8,935 bases of DNA from Thermodesulfatator sp. (GCA_027036915.1 JALWCD010000088.1:1-8935), one strand, 5' to 3'. Positions 1 through 7,437 are shown, numbered from the stretch's first letter. The notes: generated by a model from the sequence alone, not told the origin. Made by a program: numbers and translations.

Positions 1-1194
1 GGTGTGGTGTGGACGGAGTCCATCCTCTCCCTGATTCCGGATCTATTTTCCGAAAAGCGTCTTCCCTTCGAGCGTCCGGTCACGGAGGAGGGCTGGTGGA
101 TTCTCTCCGAGGAAGGGGTGGTAAAGGTTACCCACACGGAGAAGAGTTTTTATGAAAAACCGCCCAGGGCCTACACCGCATTCAGGGTCCGGTTTGACCC
201 CTGGCTGGCGAAAAAGGCTGAAGAAGCCGGGGTGCTCCTTGTCCCTAAAGTGAAGGTTCTGGATGTTCTGCGGGAAAACGGAAGGGTGTCAGGAGTGGTG
301 GTAGATAGGCCGAAGGACTGGGACACCTCGGAGCCGGCCGAGGTGCGGGCACCGGTAACCATCATTTCCGAAGGGGTGAACCGGATCCTCACGCAGAAGG
401 CCGGGCTTTTCCCGAGGGATTTCACCGCAGAGGAGGTGGCCCTTTCGGTAAAGGAGGTCATTCAGCTTCCGAAAGGCGAGGTGGAGAAGCGTTTCGGGCT
501 TTCGGAGGAGGAAGGCCTGGCGGTGGAACTCCTCGGGGAGGCCACCCTGGGGCTTCCGGGAAGCGGATTCCTTTACACCAACAGTACCTCCGTCTCCCTG
601 GGGGTGGGGCTCTTCCTGGCGGACTTTGCGGAAAAGGGGATCAAGCCCTACGAGCTTCTGGAGAACCTCAAGCGTCACCCGGTTCTGAGCCGCCTCCTTT
701 CGGGGGGTGAGACCCTGGAGTACGGGGCGCACCTCATTCCGGAGTGGGGGTTTGAGGGCCTTCCGCGGCTTTGTGGTGATGGGGTGATGGTGGTGGGGGA
801 CGCCGCGGGTCTGGTGAACCCCCTTTTCCGGGAGGGGACGAATCTGGCCCTCTATTCCGGAATCATGGCGGGAAAGGCCGCGGTGGCCGCCCACGAGAAG
901 GGGGATTTCAGCCGGGAGGGACTTGCCCTCTATGAGGAGGCTTTTCGGGAAAGCTACATCTATCGCGATCTGAAATACTTCCGGAGGCTTAAGAGATTCC
1001 TGCGGGAGAACCGGAGCCTCTTTGAGACCTATCCCGAACTCGTAAACCGGGTGTTACATCTTTACCTTACGGCCCAGGGGCGGGCCAAGGAGGAGGTCTT
1101 CCGGGAGATTTTCGGGCTTGTCAGGAAAAGGCGGGGTATCCTGGGAGTGCTGAAAGATTTCGTGAAGATGGGGAAATTCTTACGGGGATGGTAG
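1..1194 (+). CDS. fixC: FixC-like electron-transfer flavoprotein:quinone oxidoreductase (5' partial)
   Basis: FAD-containing subunit of the FixABCX / ETF:quinone oxidoreductase system, which takes electrons from the electron-transfer flavoprotein FixAB and passes them to membrane quinone, working with the FeS protein FixX. The reading frame is open from base 1. The N-terminal GxGxxG dinucleotide-binding motif expected in this family is absent, so roughly 40-50 codons lie upstream of the window; a GTG at base 4 is not the true start. Seen in the sequence: a second FAD-contact motif, VVGDAAGLVNP followed by FREGTNLAL (GD at bases 796-801), and the preceding stretch EYGAHLIPE, both characteristic of FixC/ETF-QO. 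It has no C-terminal ferredoxin domain, unlike single-chain mitochondrial ETF-QO; that role falls to FixX two genes downstream. The stop overlaps the next gene by 7 nt. Family assignment is confident; the physiological direction (bifurcation or quinone reduction) cannot be read from this fragment. Confidence 0.93.
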   Translation, partial: GVVWTESILSLIPDLFSEKRLPFERPVTEEGWWILSEEGVVKVTHTEKSFYEKPPRAYTAFRVRFDPWLAKKAEEAGVLLVPKVKVLDVLRENGRVSGVVVDRPKDWDTSEPAEVRAPVTIISEGVNRILTQKAGLFPRDFTAEEVALSVKEVIQLPKGEVEKRFGLSEEEGLAVELLGEATLGLPGSGFLYTNSTSVSLGVGLFLADFAEKGIKPYELLENLKRHPVLSRLLSGGETLEYGAHLIPEWGFEGLPRLCGDGVMVVGDAAGLVNPLFREGTNLALYSGIMAGKAAVAAHEKGDFSREGLALYEEAFRESYIYRDLKYFRRLKRFLRENRSLFETYPELVNRVLHLYLTAQGRAKEEVFREIFGLVRKRRGILGVLKDFVKMGKFLRGW

Positions 1195-1490
1195 ATCCGC
1201 GGGAGATAAAAACCGTGGAGGATCTGCGAAATTTTCTGAAGAAGTTTCTCACCGGATACCGGGTGCGGGTATATCTTTTCGGTTCAAGGGCCAGGGGAGA
1301 GGCCCGGGCCTTTTCGGATGTGGATCTGGCCTTTGAATCCGAGGAAGACCTGAGGGACCTTCTTTCGGAACTGGAGGAGATCCTTGAGGAATCGCTTCTT
1401 CCGCAGAAGGTGGATCTGGTGGATCTTAAGAGGGCTGGAGAGGAGTTCAGGCGACGCGTAAAAGAGGAAGGCGTAAGGTGGTTTCCCTGA
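1188..1490 (+). CDS. MNT-type minimal nucleotidyltransferase (MntA-like), no HEPN partner visible
   Basis: A 100-residue protein made almost entirely of a minimal nucleotidyltransferase domain of the DNA polymerase beta superfamily. The signature is intact: GSRARG at residues 32-37, the metal-binding pair SDVDL at 43-47 (D44, D46) and a third Asp in VDLVDL (D76), so it should be able to bind metal and NTP. In known HEPN/MNT modules such a protein is the antitoxin that adds AMP units to a HEPN RNase toxin. Here the neighbours are fixC and fixX, and no HEPN-like helical ORF is next to it. The ATG overlaps the fixC stop by 7 nt (ATGGTAG) with only a weak Shine-Dalgarno, pointing to translational coupling; its own end overlaps fixX by 13 nt. 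Composition resembles its neighbours, so recent transfer is not obvious. Domain assignment is confident; substrate and role are unknown. Confidence 0.88.
   Translation: MVDPREIKTVEDLRNFLKKFLTGYRVRVYLFGSRARGEARAFSDVDLAFESEEDLRDLLSELEEILEESLLPQKVDLVDLKRAGEEFRRRVKEEGVRWFP
1464..1471 (+). promoter_or_regulatory. Ribosome binding site for fixX
   Basis: GAGGAAGG lies inside the 3' end of the nucleotidyltransferase gene, 6 nt before the GTG at 1478. It supports that GTG as the fixX start even though the start overlaps the upstream gene by 13 nt. Confidence 0.7.
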
Positions 1491-1852
1491 GGGATAGGCT
1501 TGCGGCGCTTGAAAGGGCGCTGGACAAACTGGAGGAAGGACACGGGAGGTGGAGGGTGAAGCCCTTACCCAAAGTAAACCTTGACGACAAGATATTCACC
1601 CTCAAGTATTACGTGGACGAAAAGTATGCCCATTTAAAAATCAAGGATCCCGGAGTCTGTAACCAATGTCGTGAAAAACCCTGTCTTTCTTCCTGTCCGG
1701 CGGGAGTTTATCGGCTTGACCGACGGGGAGAGATCACCGTGGGTTACCAGGCCTGCGTGGAATGCGGTTCCTGCCGGGTGGCCTGTCCCTATGCCAATAT
1801 CCAGTGGGACTATCCCAGGGGAGGCTTCGGTGTGGCCTACAAGTTCGGATAG
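1478..1852 (+). CDS. fixX: FixX ferredoxin-like iron-sulfur protein
   Basis: Iron-sulfur partner of FixC that relays electrons between the FixC flavin and quinone at the membrane. In its 124 residues it carries eight cysteines in two groups: C61-x2-C64-x4-C69-x3-C73-P and C93-x2-C96-x2-C99-x3-C103-P. The FixX hallmarks PCLSSCPAGVY, CVECGSCRVACP and the closing segment YPRGGFGVAYKFG are all present. The pattern fits one or two [4Fe-4S] clusters; the number cannot be decided here. The protein is longer than the roughly 95-100 residues common in FixX, owing to an Arg/Leu/Glu-rich N-terminal stretch (residues 1-30) that looks helical. The GTG start at 1478 has a good ribosome site. The gene is separated from fixC by the small nucleotidyltransferase gene, and its 3' end overlaps stt3 by 23 nt. 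Confidence 0.94.
   Translation: MVSLRDRLAALERALDKLEEGHGRWRVKPLPKVNLDDKIFTLKYYVDEKYAHLKIKDPGVCNQCREKPCLSSCPAGVYRLDRRGEITVGYQACVECGSCRVACPYANIQWDYPRGGFGVAYKFG
1817..1824 (+). promoter_or_regulatory. Ribosome binding site that decides the stt3 start
   Basis: AGGGGAGG sits 5 nt upstream of a GTG at 1830. This strong match, inside the end of fixX (it encodes part of the conserved YPRGGFG segment), favours GTG 1830 over the far upstream ATG at 1671, which would overlap fixX by 182 nt. Confidence 0.75.
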
Positions 1853-3893
1853 CTACAAAAGACTTTCGATCCTGTTTCTGAAAATCCTCCTGCTCTTTTC
1901 GGTCCTGATCGTGGGTCTTTCTTTGCGTTTCGACGATCTCAAGGTGTGGCAAACTCGACAGAACCTCTGGTATCTGGATCCGGATCGGCCGCTTTTTACT
2001 TCCTACGACGCTTTTTTCTTTGCCCGCCTGGCCAGAGATTATCAGGAAGGGCTTTATGCCCCTCGCGAAAGAGATCCCTACCGGGGGGTGCCGGACAACT
2101 ATCTTACGGACAACATAACCTATCCCTTTCCGGTACCCCTTATGAGTTTTTCGGCAGCCAGGCTTTCGGACTGGCTCGGGATGCCGCTCGAAAAGGTGGC
2201 CCTCTATTACACCCCCATTACAGCGGTGCTTTTCGTGATTCCTCTATTTCTCTACCTTGAGACTCTGGGTTATACCGCGGCCGGGTTGCTGGGCGGGCTT
2301 TGCGGGGTTACGGCTTTCATTTACGTCATCCGCACCAGCATCGCTCGCTTCGATACCGACTCCCTCAACCTCTTTTTTCCTTTTGCCATCGCCTGGGCTC
2401 TGGCCATGTATTTCCGCAGCCGAAGACCGCTTCTCTGGGTCGGCCTGGCTTCGATCTTTTCCTTTCTATTTTACTGGTGGTATGCCCATCCCCATCTCAT
2501 TTTCGTACTGATGCTCATTTTCGGGGGTGTAATTTTCTGGGAAAAGAGGGCGTTCGAAAAAAGAGATCGTATAGCGCTGGCCATCCTCCTTCTGCCCAAT
2601 CTCTGGTATCTCTGGAAGGCCCCTCTGTCCCTCTTCAAGCAGATCTGGGGGTACGTGGTGGCCATCACCTCCCCGGGACAGACGGGGATATTCCGGGATT
2701 ATCCCAATGTTTTGCAGTCTATCTCCGAACTTCAGCAGAGCAAGGGTCTGAGCCAGGTGGCCATCTTGACCCTTCAGAACAAGACTCTTTTTATTCTGGG
2801 ACTTCTGGGCGCTTTTATTCTTCTTGTGCGGGAAAGAAAAGCCCTGGCCTTTCTCTGGCCTTACTTTTTGATCGGACTTCTGGTTTTCCGTTCCGGCAAC
2901 CGTTTTGCCATGTATCTGGCTCCTTTCATCGGGATGGGGCTCGGTTTTGTATTGCACCTGGGAATGGATGGCCTCGAACGTCTCTTTAAGATCGAAGTTT
3001 CCCGATCCCTCAAAAAATTGCTTGTTCTCCTGGCCACTCTTCTTCTGGGCCTGGGGGTCTTTTCGGCTCAGAAGAACAGCCGGGCCTATGTGGCGGTTCC
3101 CAAGGTGAATGCTTTCGTGGCCCGGAATATGGAAAAACTCCAGGAAGTCATCCCCCAGGAGGCCTGGATCTGGAGCTGGTGGGACTACGGCTACGCCTTC
3201 CAGTATCTCTCCCGGCGGGCGGTCTTTATCGATGGTGGCTCTCAGGGAAGTCCGAAAACCTATTATGTAGCTCTTTCTTTTACCTCTCCCTCCCCTGAAG
3301 AGGCTCGCAACATTACGGCTTTTGTGGCCCGGGAGGGGCTGGTCGGAATCAAAAAACGACTCAAAGAGGATCTTACAGCCCGGGAACTTACGGAGGCCGT
3401 GAAAAAAGGCCGGCTTTATCGGGCCCCGGAGCATCCGGTTTACTGGGTATTTACCCAGGATCTCCCGCCGAAGTACGGCTGGATCGGTTATTTCGGAACC
3501 TGGGACTTTGAGACGCATAGAGGACGCTTCGGCTTCATCTGGGACCTGAACCCCTGCCGTCGGGAAAAGGCCCGACAGGTCCTTTCCTGCAGGCGCGGGG
3601 TTCGGGTGGATTTTAAGCACCGAAAGGTATACCTCGGTCCCAAAACTTTTCTCTTATCCGAAATCGTCTTCAGATCTTCAGAAGGAATACAGTCTCAAAA
3701 ATTCTCCGAGAAGGGGCTGATTTTAGAGGTCATCTCAACCAGCTATGGCGAAACCTTTTTCCTCCTGGACCGGCGCTCCTTTGAAAGCAATTTCAACCAG
3801 ATGTATCTTCTGAGACGCTACGATCCCCGTTATTTTGAGCTGGTACTGGACGATTTTCCTTTTCTGGTGGCCTACAGAGTCAAATTTGAATAA
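1830..3893 (+). CDS. STT3/PglB-type oligosaccharyltransferase
   Basis: Integral membrane enzyme predicted to move a lipid-linked glycan onto Asn of secreted proteins on the outer face of the inner membrane. Starting at GTG 1830 it has 687 residues: an N-terminal anchor (about 10-32), a loop with the first acidic motif SYDAFFF (D60), a second acidic motif FDTD (D175, D177), about a dozen hydrophobic segments, the external-loop-5 motif SISE (E300), NRFAMYLAPF (R358, at the place of the conserved Arg in PglB), then a soluble C-terminal part opening with the family signature WWDYG (450-454; D452 at bases 3183-3185). These are the metal- and acceptor-binding elements known from PglB/AglB/STT3, so it is probably active. 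The C-terminal domain after WWDYG (about 235 residues) is compact. An in-frame ATG at 1671 exists, but residues encoded before 1830 are an out-of-frame reading of fixX and look unlike protein. Glycosyltransferases or a flippase are not in view. pglB would be the bacterial name, but orthology is unproven. Confidence 0.92.
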   Translation: MWPTSSDSYKRLSILFLKILLLFSVLIVGLSLRFDDLKVWQTRQNLWYLDPDRPLFTSYDAFFFARLARDYQEGLYAPRERDPYRGVPDNYLTDNITYPFPVPLMSFSAARLSDWLGMPLEKVALYYTPITAVLFVIPLFLYLETLGYTAAGLLGGLCGVTAFIYVIRTSIARFDTDSLNLFFPFAIAWALAMYFRSRRPLLWVGLASIFSFLFYWWYAHPHLIFVLMLIFGGVIFWEKRAFEKRDRIALAILLLPNLWYLWKAPLSLFKQIWGYVVAITSPGQTGIFRDYPNVLQSISELQQSKGLSQVAILTLQNKTLFILGLLGAFILLVRERKALAFLWPYFLIGLLVFRSGNRFAMYLAPFIGMGLGFVLHLGMDGLERLFKIEVSRSLKKLLVLLATLLLGLGVFSAQKNSRAYVAVPKVNAFVARNMEKLQEVIPQEAWIWSWWDYGYAFQYLSRRAVFIDGGSQGSPKTYYVALSFTSPSPEEARNITAFVAREGLVGIKKRLKEDLTARELTEAVKKGRLYRAPEHPVYWVFTQDLPPKYGWIGYFGTWDFETHRGRFGFIWDLNPCRREKARQVLSCRRGVRVDFKHRKVYLGPKTFLLSEIVFRSSEGIQSQKFSEKGLILEVISTSYGETFFLLDRRSFESNFNQMYLLRRYDPRYFELVLDDFPFLVAYRVKFE

Positions 3894-3901
3894 GGGAGAA
3901 G
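3894..3901 (+). promoter_or_regulatory. Ribosome binding site for the UPF0182 gene
   Basis: GGGAGAAG directly follows the stt3 TAA and lies 6 nt before the ATG at 3908, fixing that start. It occupies most of the 14-nt gap, so there is no room for a separate promoter between the two genes. Confidence 0.7.
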
Positions 3902-3907
3902 CGTTCC

Positions 3908-6586
3908 ATGAGATTCCGTTTATCCATCCTCTTCCTGGCCTTTATCGGGTTTATTCTCCTTTTTTCAAGACCTCTGGTCGGTTTTTATACCGACTATCTC
4001 TGGTATAAGGATCTGGGCTATCTTTCGGTCTTTCTTTTACGCTTCAAGGTCGAGGCCGGGCTTTTTCTGTTCGGGGCTCTTCTCTCCGGGGGGCTTTTTT
4101 ATCTTCACGGGGTTCTGGTTTATCGCCTGGCCTCCCGGGAGGCCTTCTGGTCCCGCTATCTCGATCCCCGGCTGACCCGATTTCTTTCCGAAAAGTTCCA
4201 GGCTCTTTTCCGGCTCACGGCCCTGTTCTGCGGGCTTCTTTTCGGATTGGTGACCCGCGGCTTCTGGCGGGACTTCCTCCTCCTGGTTCACGGAAAGGAT
4301 TTCGCTCTGAAGGACCCCCTTCTGCATCTCGATGTCGGCTTCTACGTCTTCAAATTGCCCTTCCTGCGATATCTGGGAGACGTGGCTTTGAGCCTCTGGA
4401 TGCTCCTTTTCCTCTTCGGCACCCTCCTCTTCCTGGCCTTCGGGCATCTGGAGGCCGGGGGACGTTTCGGGGTGCGCCTCTCCCCGAGGTTCAGGCGCTA
4501 TCTGGCCTTTATGGTCTCCCTTTTTTTCCTGCGCCTGGCTTACGATCTGTTTCTGGATCGGGCGGATCTCCTTTTCGACGAAAGGGGAGTGGTCTTCGGC
4601 GCGGGCTTTACCGAGGCCCGGGTGGTGCTTCCGGCCTTGAACGCCCTGGTCCTTCTTTCCCTGGCCGCGGCTCTGCTTTCGGTCCTCTTCATCCTGCGAC
4701 CCCGGCGCGAGATCCTGGTGGGGCTGGTTCTGGGCTACGGATTGATCTATTTTCTGGGGCTCGGACTTTTGCCCGGGATAGTGCACCGCTATGTGGTGCA
4801 ACCCAACGAACTAGACAAGGAAAAGATCTATCTCGGCCACGAGATCCGCTACACCCGGAAGGCCTACGGTCTGGAGACCGTAAAGGAAAAACCCTTTCGT
4901 TTCGGAAAACCCCTGACCTATGAGGACATAAAACGAAACGCCGAAACCGTAAAGAACATCCGCCTCTGGGATCATCAACCTCTGCTTGAGACCTACAGTC
5001 AGATCCAGGAGATCCGCACCTATTATCGTTTCGTCTCCGTGGATAACGACCGCTACCGCATAAATGGGGAGCTGCGACAGGTGATGCTTTCGGCTCGCGA
5101 GCTTTCCTACGAGGATCTTCCGAGCCAATCCTGGATTAATCTCCACCTCATTTACACTCACGGCTACGGGCTCACCCTGGGGGTGGTCAATCAGGTCTCC
5201 GAAGAGGGGCTCCCGGTTCTTCTCATAAAAGATATCCCTCCGCGTTCGTCCATCGATCTTGAGGTCAAGCGTCCCGAGATCTATTTCGGAGAGCTCACCA
5301 CCACTTACGCCGTGGTGAACACCAGGCTCAAAGAATTCGATTATCCCGCCGGAGAAAAAAACGTCTACACCACCTATCAGGGAAAAACCGGAGTCAGGGT
5401 GGGAGGCCTTTTCCGCCGCTTCCTTTTCGCCTACCATTTCGGGACCAGCAAGTTCCTCTTCTCCCGGGACATTCTTGCCGAAAGCCGCCTGCTTTATTAT
5501 CGAGAGGTTCGGGAGCGGGTCAGGCGTCTTGCGCCCTTCCTACGGGTGGACCCCGATCCCTATCTCGTGATCGGAAGGGACGGTCGTCTCTTCTGGTTCG
5601 TGGACCTTTACACCGTTTCGGACCGTTTCCCCTATGCCCGGCCGGTAAAAGGCCTGGGCAATTACGTCCGCAATTCGGCCCTGGCGGTGGTGGACGCCTA
5701 CCACGGCACGGTGGACTTCTATCTCAAGGACCCCCGGGACCCTCTCATCAGGACCTACCAGGAGATATTCGGGATCTTCAAGCCCCTTTCCGCGCTCCGG
5801 GAGGACCTGCGGAGCCACATTCGCTACCCTCATCGGCTCTTCGCCCTTCAGGCCAGGCTCTACGCCCGCTACCACATGACCGACCCCCGGGTCTTTTACA
5901 ATCAGGAGGATCTCTGGGAGATCCCGAAAAGCCCCAGGGACCCCCGGCGTTATATCCGGGCCTATTACACCATTATGCGTCTTCCCGGGGAGGAAAAGGC
6001 CGAGTTCATCCTCATGGTGCCCTTCACCCCGGCCCGCAAGAACAACCTTTCGGCCTGGATGTGCGTGCGTTGCGACCCCGAACACTACGGCGAGATGCTG
6101 GTCTACCGTTTCCCCAAACAGACCCTGGTTTACGGCCCGCAACAGATCGAATCCCGCATCAATCAGGACCCGGAGATTTCGCGCCAGCTCTCCCTCTGGG
6201 ATCAGCGGGGAAGCCGGGTCATCCTGGGAACCCTTCTGGTGATCCCCATCGAGGGCAATCTCCTTTACGTTCAGCCCCTCTATCTTAAATCCGAGACCGG
6301 TCAGATTCCGGAGCTCAAGCGGGTGATCGTGGCTTACGGAAACCGGATCGTCATGGAAAGGAATCTTGATCGGGCGCTGCTTGAGCTTTTCGGAGGGCCG
6401 GTGGAGAAGGCCGTGCACCGCACCCGGAAAGCCGCCCGAAAGATTCTCAAGGCCATGGAACCCGGAGTCCGGGCCGGGAAGGCCTATCTCCGGGAGCTCT
6501 ATCGGCAGGCCGAGGAGGCCCTGCGGAGAGGGGATCTCGAGGAGTTCGGACGCCTCTGGAAAAAACTGGGAGAGGCCTTAAGATAG
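3908..6586 (+). CDS. UPF0182 (COG1615) family multi-pass membrane protein
   Basis: Large membrane protein of unknown function, 892 residues, close to the usual 850-1000 of the family. Seven hydrophobic segments occupy the first third (about 4-20, 46-70, 101-118, 156-180, 198-215, 240-263, 269-292), followed by a soluble, probably extracytoplasmic, domain of about 600 residues. Family landmarks are visible: HLIYTHGYG near 413-421, FVDLYTVSDRFPYARP near 564-579, VVDAYHGTVDFYL near 594-606, HIRYPHRLFALQ near 637-648, YHMTDPRVFYNQEDLW near 655-670, and GPQQIESRINQDPEIS near 743-758. The C-terminal 30 residues form a charged helix (LRRGDLEEFGRLWKKL) as in homologues. It sits between stt3 and a murein lyase with gaps of 14 and 5 nt, suggesting an envelope role; this is inference from position only. 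No catalytic motif is recognisable. Confidence 0.93.
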   Translation: MRFRLSILFLAFIGFILLFSRPLVGFYTDYLWYKDLGYLSVFLLRFKVEAGLFLFGALLSGGLFYLHGVLVYRLASREAFWSRYLDPRLTRFLSEKFQALFRLTALFCGLLFGLVTRGFWRDFLLLVHGKDFALKDPLLHLDVGFYVFKLPFLRYLGDVALSLWMLLFLFGTLLFLAFGHLEAGGRFGVRLSPRFRRYLAFMVSLFFLRLAYDLFLDRADLLFDERGVVFGAGFTEARVVLPALNALVLLSLAAALLSVLFILRPRREILVGLVLGYGLIYFLGLGLLPGIVHRYVVQPNELDKEKIYLGHEIRYTRKAYGLETVKEKPFRFGKPLTYEDIKRNAETVKNIRLWDHQPLLETYSQIQEIRTYYRFVSVDNDRYRINGELRQVMLSARELSYEDLPSQSWINLHLIYTHGYGLTLGVVNQVSEEGLPVLLIKDIPPRSSIDLEVKRPEIYFGELTTTYAVVNTRLKEFDYPAGEKNVYTTYQGKTGVRVGGLFRRFLFAYHFGTSKFLFSRDILAESRLLYYREVRERVRRLAPFLRVDPDPYLVIGRDGRLFWFVDLYTVSDRFPYARPVKGLGNYVRNSALAVVDAYHGTVDFYLKDPRDPLIRTYQEIFGIFKPLSALREDLRSHIRYPHRLFALQARLYARYHMTDPRVFYNQEDLWEIPKSPRDPRRYIRAYYTIMRLPGEEKAEFILMVPFTPARKNNLSAWMCVRCDPEHYGEMLVYRFPKQTLVYGPQQIESRINQDPEISRQLSLWDQRGSRVILGTLLVIPIEGNLLYVQPLYLKSETGQIPELKRVIVAYGNRIVMERNLDRALLELFGGPVEKAVHRTRKAARKILKAMEPGVRAGKAYLRELYRQAEEALRRGDLEEFGRLWKKLGEALR

Positions 6587-6591
6587 AAAGC

Positions 6592-7437
6592 ATGAGGTTT
6601 GGGCTTCCGGGGTTTCTTTTTCTGGGGTTCTTTGTGGGCGTGGCTCTGGCCGGGGACCCGGTCTTTGAGCCTCTCAAAGCGAGGTTGATCCGGGAGGGTT
6701 TTTCCCGGGAACGGGTGGAAAGACTCTTTTCCGACCCCCGGGTACGCTTCCTTCCCCAGATCATGCCCCGCAAACTCACCTGGGACGAGACCAAGCTTCC
6801 CTACCAACAATTCCTTAAACCCGAAAGGCTCGCCCGGGCCCGGGCCTTTCTTCGGGATTATGCCGGCCTGCTTAAGGAAATCGAGGCCACCTACGGGGTG
6901 GAAAAGGAGATCCTGGTGGGGCTTCTGCTGGTGGAATCCGATCTCGGGCGCCACCATGGTCGTTACGAGGTCTTCAATGTCCTTGCCAGCATGGCCGCCT
7001 CAAGCGACTGGGAAAGGGTCAAAGCCTATCTTCCGCGCGAGCTTTCTCCTGAAGAGGAGGCCCGTCTACGACGGATCATGGAGCGACGGGCCCGCTGGGC
7101 TTACCGGGAGCTTAAGGTGTTGCTTGAGCTTTCCGAAAAGTACGGATTCGATCCCCTGGCCCTTAAAGGGTCCATCTTCGGGGCCTTTGGTTATCCTCAG
7201 TTTGTGCCGAGCAGCTTTCGGGAATACGCTGTGGATGGCGACGGCGATGGCCGCATCGATCTTTACACCCTTACCGATGCCCTGGCCAGCGCGGCCAACT
7301 ATCTTCGGCGGCACGGCTGGCGTCCCGGACTCTCCCGCCAGGAAAAGAAACGGGTCCTCATGACCTACAACCACAGCGAACCCTACGCCGAGACCGTGCT
7401 CGCCATCGCGGAGCGTCTGCGTGTTCCCGAAAAGTGA
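6592..7437 (+). CDS. MltB-family lytic murein transglycosylase (exported)
   Basis: Periplasmic enzyme that cleaves the MurNAc-GlcNAc bond of peptidoglycan with formation of 1,6-anhydroMurNAc. The 281-residue product has a signal peptide with a hydrophobic core at 5-19 and a likely cleavage after VALA (residue 20); there is no lipobox Cys, so it should be soluble or loosely bound, unlike lipoprotein MltB. Seen: catalytic Glu E115 in LLVESDLG, the FNVLASMA segment (128-135), FGAFGYPQFVPSSFREYAV (196-214), an EF-hand-like loop DGDGDGRID (215-223) as known from Slt35/MltB, NYLRRHGW (236-243) and YNHSEPY (259-265). It lacks the C-terminal peptidoglycan-binding domain some relatives carry and is shorter than E. 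coli MltB (about 360). It starts 5 nt after the UPF0182 stop with a poor ribosome site, so translation probably depends on coupling. Its 3' end overlaps the next gene by 17 nt. Confidence 0.93.
   Translation: MRFGLPGFLFLGFFVGVALAGDPVFEPLKARLIREGFSRERVERLFSDPRVRFLPQIMPRKLTWDETKLPYQQFLKPERLARARAFLRDYAGLLKEIEATYGVEKEILVGLLLVESDLGRHHGRYEVFNVLASMAASSDWERVKAYLPRELSPEEEARLRRIMERRARWAYRELKVLLELSEKYGFDPLALKGSIFGAFGYPQFVPSSFREYAVDGDGDGRIDLYTLTDALASAANYLRRHGWRPGLSRQEKKRVLMTYNHSEPYAETVLAIAERLRVPEK
7410..7413 (+). promoter_or_regulatory. Ribosome binding site for the M24 peptidase gene
   Basis: GGAG lies 7 nt before the GTG at 7421, inside the end of the transglycosylase gene. It is short but well placed, and supports the GTG start that gives a normal N-terminus for the family. 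Confidence 0.5.

Noticed and set aside
1188..1490. Classic MNT/HEPN toxin-antitoxin pair
   Set aside because: Only the nucleotidyltransferase half is present. Both flanking genes are clearly fixC and fixX, and no HEPN-like ORF is adjacent.
1671..1829. N-terminal extension of the oligosaccharyltransferase from an ATG at 1671
   Set aside because: It is an out-of-frame reading of the conserved FixX cysteine region, rich in Pro/Ser/Trp without family resemblance. GTG 1830 has a far better ribosome site.
2466..3620. 384-codon open frame on the - strand
   Set aside because: Antisense to stt3, which has clear motifs and a full-length match to its family. The product is Gly/Pro/Lys/Gln-rich with no recognisable domain, the usual antisense shadow in GC-rich DNA.
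4037..4801. 254-codon Gln/Glu/Pro-rich open frame on the - strand
   Set aside because: The polar composition is the mirror image of the UPF0182 membrane segments on the + strand; no domain and no supporting context.
5540..6418. 292-codon open frame on the - strand
   Set aside because: Antisense to the conserved soluble domain of UPF0182. No recognisable family features.
7234..7260. DGDGDGRID loop in the murein lyase as a novel calcium site
   Set aside because: EF-hand-like loops at this place are already known in Slt35/MltB-type transglycosylases, so it supports the family call rather than novelty.
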